Positions 60,701 to 64,000 of a stretch of DNA of 64,000 bases are shown one piece after another (position 1 is the first letter of the stretch; each line of letters opens with the position of its first letter). Under the pieces are notes generated by a model. That model did not search any database. It saw only the letters and a program-made list of their open reading frames with translations, and was not told the origin of the DNA. Position numbers and translations under genes: made by a program. The DNA comes from Neocallimastix lanati (nom. inval.) (taxonomy: Eukaryota > Neocallimastigomycota > Neocallimastigomycetes > Neocallimastigales > Neocallimastigaceae), in NCBI GenBank assembly GCA_016946835.1, contig JACVTC010000020.1, forward strand, positions 632,501-696,500, read 5' to 3'.

Positions 60701-61724
60701 TAATAATAATAATACTAATGATAATAATAATAATAATAATGATAATAATAATAATAATAACAATAATAATATTAATATTAATAATACTGATAGTAGAAAA
60801 TCACCTTCTTCAAATTCTAAAATAAAAATTGGACATAGGAATAAAAGAAGTAATAATAAAATAATTGAGGATGATGAATTTGATTTTATTAATGAAGATT
60901 TAAGTAATGGACAAGGAAAAAGAGGAAGATACAATTTACGAAGGTTAAAAAATAAGAAAAATTATTCATTATTAATTCCATTCCTAGAAAATGAAAAAAA
61001 TTCTGATTCTATGGAAGATAATATTGATGAAGAGTCTCTTCAAGATAATATTACTAATGTAGATAGTAAAATGGAAGAAGAAGAAGTAGAAAAAGAAGAT
61101 AATCCTAATCCTGAAAGTAAGCATATTGACATAAATAATGATCCTGAGAATAAAAATCTGAATAACACTTCAACTAAAGATAAATCAGAAAAAGATCAGA
61201 ATAAAAAATTTGTTAAATTGAGAAAAAAAAATAGAGTTCGTAATAAAATATCAAGAAAGAAAGAAAAAAAAGAAAAAGAAAAAAGTGAAAATGATGATGT
61301 TTATAAAGTTAAAGAAGAAAAAGATACTATAAATGATAATGGTTATGAAGAAAATGAGTATGAATTTGAAGGTGAAAGTGACATTATTAATGATGATGAT
61401 TACGAAGAAGATGAATATGATGAATATTTATATGAAGAAGATGATGATGAATATGATGATGATGAAGAAGATAATGATGAAGAAGAAAACGATAATAATG
61501 ATATATCATTTATAAAAAGAAAAGATCATGGAATTAATGAAATACAAGAAGAAAGTGATGAAGATGAAAATCCTATCATAATTAGAAAAGGACGTCGTAA
61601 TATTAATAAAATAGTTCTGGATAGTGATGATGAATCCATTAATAAATTAGAAGGAAGTTGTTTTAGTGATAATAATGATAATAATAATGGCGATAATAAT
61701 AATGGTGATAATAACAATAATAAC

Positions 61725-61770
<46 letters not shown>

Positions 61771-63117
61771 TTTCAGAAGAAGAAAATAATAATGATAATT
61801 TTGTTAAATTAAAAAGATCAAAAAAGTATAATAGAATATTTGAAGAAGAAGAAGAAGATGATGATGATGATGATGACGATAGTGAAAATGAAAATGAATT
61901 AATAGTAACAAAAATTAATCAAAAATTTAATAAAATAACTGATATAAATAATGATGATAATGATGTATCTCAAAAGATAATATCGTTGAATGAATTTCTA
62001 GAAAATAATGAAGATAATAATAATAAAGTTAATGAAATTTTAGTGGATAATGAAAATAATGTTAATAAAATTAATAAAGAAAAAGAAAAAGAAAACGAAT
62101 CTGCTAAAACCAAAATATCAGAAGAAAGTATAAATAAAGTTAAAGATATTAAAAAGTCTGACAGACGTTTTAGAATAGCAGAAATAAGTAATGAAAAAGA
62201 AGTTGCTTATGATTCAAATTATAATAAAGATAATACTTATTATACAAATAATTCAAATGACATTGATATTATTCAAAGTAATGAAAGAAAAAATGATACC
62301 AGCATAAATAATAGTAAAATTGATAGCTCTGTAAATTTAAATGAAATAGAAAATTTAGCTTATAATAATGAGGATAACAACAATATTAATATTATTAAAG
62401 TTAATCATCATAAAAAGAAGGTCAACTCCGAATTACCTATAGAAGTAAATCTTTCACCAAGAAGATTAGGTTTAAGAAAATCAAAATATATTAATTATAA
62501 TGTAAAAGATTATTATCATTCTCATATAGGTTATTTAAGAAAAGATGTAAGGAGAGAAGAAAGAACATCTATTACTAATAGTAATAACATTTATGGAACT
62601 GATGGAAATAATAATAATAATATTAATAATAAAAATAAAAATACTACTACTATTACTCCTGCTCCAACTACAACTACAACTACAACTACTACTACTAATA
62701 ATAATAATAATAATAATATTAATAATAAAAATAAAAATACTACTACTATTACTCCTGCTCCAACTACAACTACAACTACAACTACTACTACTACTACTAA
62801 TAATAATAATAATATTAATAATAAAAATAAAAATACTACTACTATTACTCCTGCTCCAACTACAACTACAACAACTACTACTACTACTAATAATAATAAT
62901 AATAATATTAATAATAAAAATAAAAATACTACTACTATTACTCCTGCTCCAACTACAACTACAACTACAACTACAGCTACAACTACTACTAATGATAATA
63001 AAAATATTAATAATAATAAAAATATTAATAAAATTAATGAAATTAATAATGAAACTAATAATTATGAAATTAAAGAAAGTAATAACAATGGAAGAATCAA
63101 TAAAAAAAATAATGAAA

Positions 63118-63176
<59 letters not shown>

Positions 63177-64000
63177 GTCAATGAAAATAGTGAAAATAGT
63201 ATTAATAATAAAATTAATAAAAATGGTGAAAATAACACTAATGTTAATGATTCAAATAAGAAGTCTTCATTTGAAATTGTTATTCCTCCAATATTTAAAA
63301 ATAATGATATTTTAATTGATATATTGGAAATGAAAGTTAATAGTCTTTCTCATATTGGTCATAATTTTAGTCATTCTGAAAATAGGAATAAGCCAGAAGG
63401 AAAGCATTCAAAAAAGAATATAAATGCAATAAAAGAAAATTTAATAAATTTAGGTTCAAGTTCAAATATAAGTTTTAATTCTAACCCTAATAATAATAAA
63501 AATATAAGTATTAATACCAATACCAGACTTAATACTACTCCTAATATTGATAATTCAGATATTATCACTAATATTACTTTCAATTCAAATAATATGAATG
63601 AAAAAATTATATCAAATGCTAATCCAAATCCAAATACTAATACTAATACTAATGCTAATACCAATACAAGTAAAAATATTATTACTAATAATAATATCAT
63701 GAATGAAAACATGGATGAAAAAATTACATCAAATACAAATATTGCTACTATTTCAACGAATAATAATAATAATAATAATAATAAAATTATTAATTCTATT
63801 TCACATAATAATATAAATAAAAAAAATATCAATACAGATTCAAATATAACACTAATGAATGATAATAATACAGATTCAAATATTATACTGATGAATGATA
63901 ATAATACAGAATCAAATACGACACTAATGAATGATACTAATGCAGATTCAAATACAATACAAGTTAATAATATAAATACAGATTCAAATACGACACTTAT
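56426..64000 (+). CDS. Rrn7/TAF1B-like RNA polymerase I initiation factor with a giant low-complexity tail (partial)
   Basis: Eleven phase-compatible exons: 56426-56557, 56895-56985, 57145-57254, 57409-57680, 57913-58018, 58163-58301, 58509-58653, 58797-58904, 59105-59196, 59348-59698 and 60034-64000 (open at the window end), at least ~1,837 residues. The N-terminal zinc ribbon (CPVCK ... GALICKHGHES; Cys19, 22, 37, His39/41) and following RIELSEFDD fit Rrn7/TAF1B, the TFIIB-like subunit of the Pol I core factor that recruits Pol I to rDNA. Supporting core blocks are YQFILKAQIKVLIIKKKFP, LRMPILISDFHYWVCHEEIP and IIFCLKLIYGLDDFERK. Exon 11 starts GFNKKIVQPGDHYVSYIF, then becomes acidic, Asn/Asp/Glu-rich with Lys/Arg islands, four Thr-rich repeats and terminal 12-residue repeats. 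Yeast Rrn7 is only about 500 residues, so the tail is extraordinary. Family call moderate, exon chain strong. Confidence 0.7.
62620..62990 (+). repeat. Coding tandem repeat: four Asn/Thr blocks
   Basis: Inside exon 11, a block encoding poly-Asn, then NINNKNKNTTTITPAP, then poly-Thr occurs four times in the reading frame, with unit lengths of about 80-95 bp that differ by whole codons. Confidence 0.85.
63826..64000 (+). repeat. Coding tandem repeat, 12-residue unit
   Basis: The last ~175 bp encode TDSNITLMNDNN-type units about five times (variants TESNTTLMNDTN, ADSNTIQVNNIN), still running at the window edge. Confidence 0.85.

Noticed and set aside
60443-60934. Leu/Ser-rich ORFs opposite or out of frame with exon 11 (also 60625-60825, 61333-61726, 62593-63315, 63371-63832)
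   Set aside because: Shadows of the Asn/Asp codon runs of the long plus-strand frame.

Overview
The window is extremely AT-rich eukaryotic DNA. It has short introns, long homopolymers, Asn-rich proteins, CBM1/GH6 cellulases and decayed retroelements. Together these point to an anaerobic gut fungus (Neocallimastigomycota: the Orpinomyces, Neocallimastix, Piromyces or Anaeromyces group). The best single clue is three tandem CBM1-linker-GH6 genes with one 5'-proximal intron, the architecture known for Orpinomyces CelF. The genus cannot be settled from the sequence alone.

Layout. 1-1551: AT-rich, no gene. 1552-3744: truncated Ty1/copia Gag-protease-integrase with an in-frame stop. 3712-5306: inverted, frameshifted remnant of a Ty3/gypsy gag with its primer-binding site. 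5315-12533: non-coding field of old LTR pieces, including a ~1.05-kb direct repeat (6664-7729 and 9840-10865) with a conserved GC-rich hairpin. 12529-19560: complete, apparently young Ty3/gypsy element on the minus strand. It has LTRs that differ by one base, an AAAAT target duplication, a PBS, Gag, and Pol in the -1 frame. A TTTAAAC slippery heptamer followed by a predicted H-type pseudoknot sits in a 19-nt gag/pol overlap.

20044-20115: tRNA-Glu(CTC), followed by an internally deleted LINE. 21346-28520: AT-rich intergenic DNA with a small coding relic and a nested inverted repeat. 28521-29549: intact ZIP metal transporter. 30755-32445: second LINE fragment, ending inside the signal-peptide exon of a dead fourth GH6 copy. 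33608-44589: three intact GH6 cellobiohydrolase-type genes, all minus strand, nearly identical in the catalytic domain but with mosaic introns and promoters and different linker-repeat numbers.

45550-49015: six-exon secreted M13 (neprilysin-like) metallopeptidase. 49411-53400: near full-length but dead LINE, followed by a second 5' end and a 95-bp hairpin palindrome. 53890-55920: decayed serpin-like gene on the minus strand. 56426 to the window end: at least 11-exon gene with an Rrn7/TAF1B-like zinc ribbon and core, then more than 1,300 residues of acidic, Asn-rich low-complexity sequence that runs off the window.

How it fits together: the GH6 cluster would be secreted to act on plant cell walls in the rumen or gut. 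The ZIP carrier and the Pol I factor are housekeeping genes. The rest is shaped by retroelements. I did not see a wholly new enzymatic system. The strongest non-obvious signals are the frameshift cassette of the Ty3 element and the mosaic, promoter-shuffled GH6 array with its LINE-cut fourth member.
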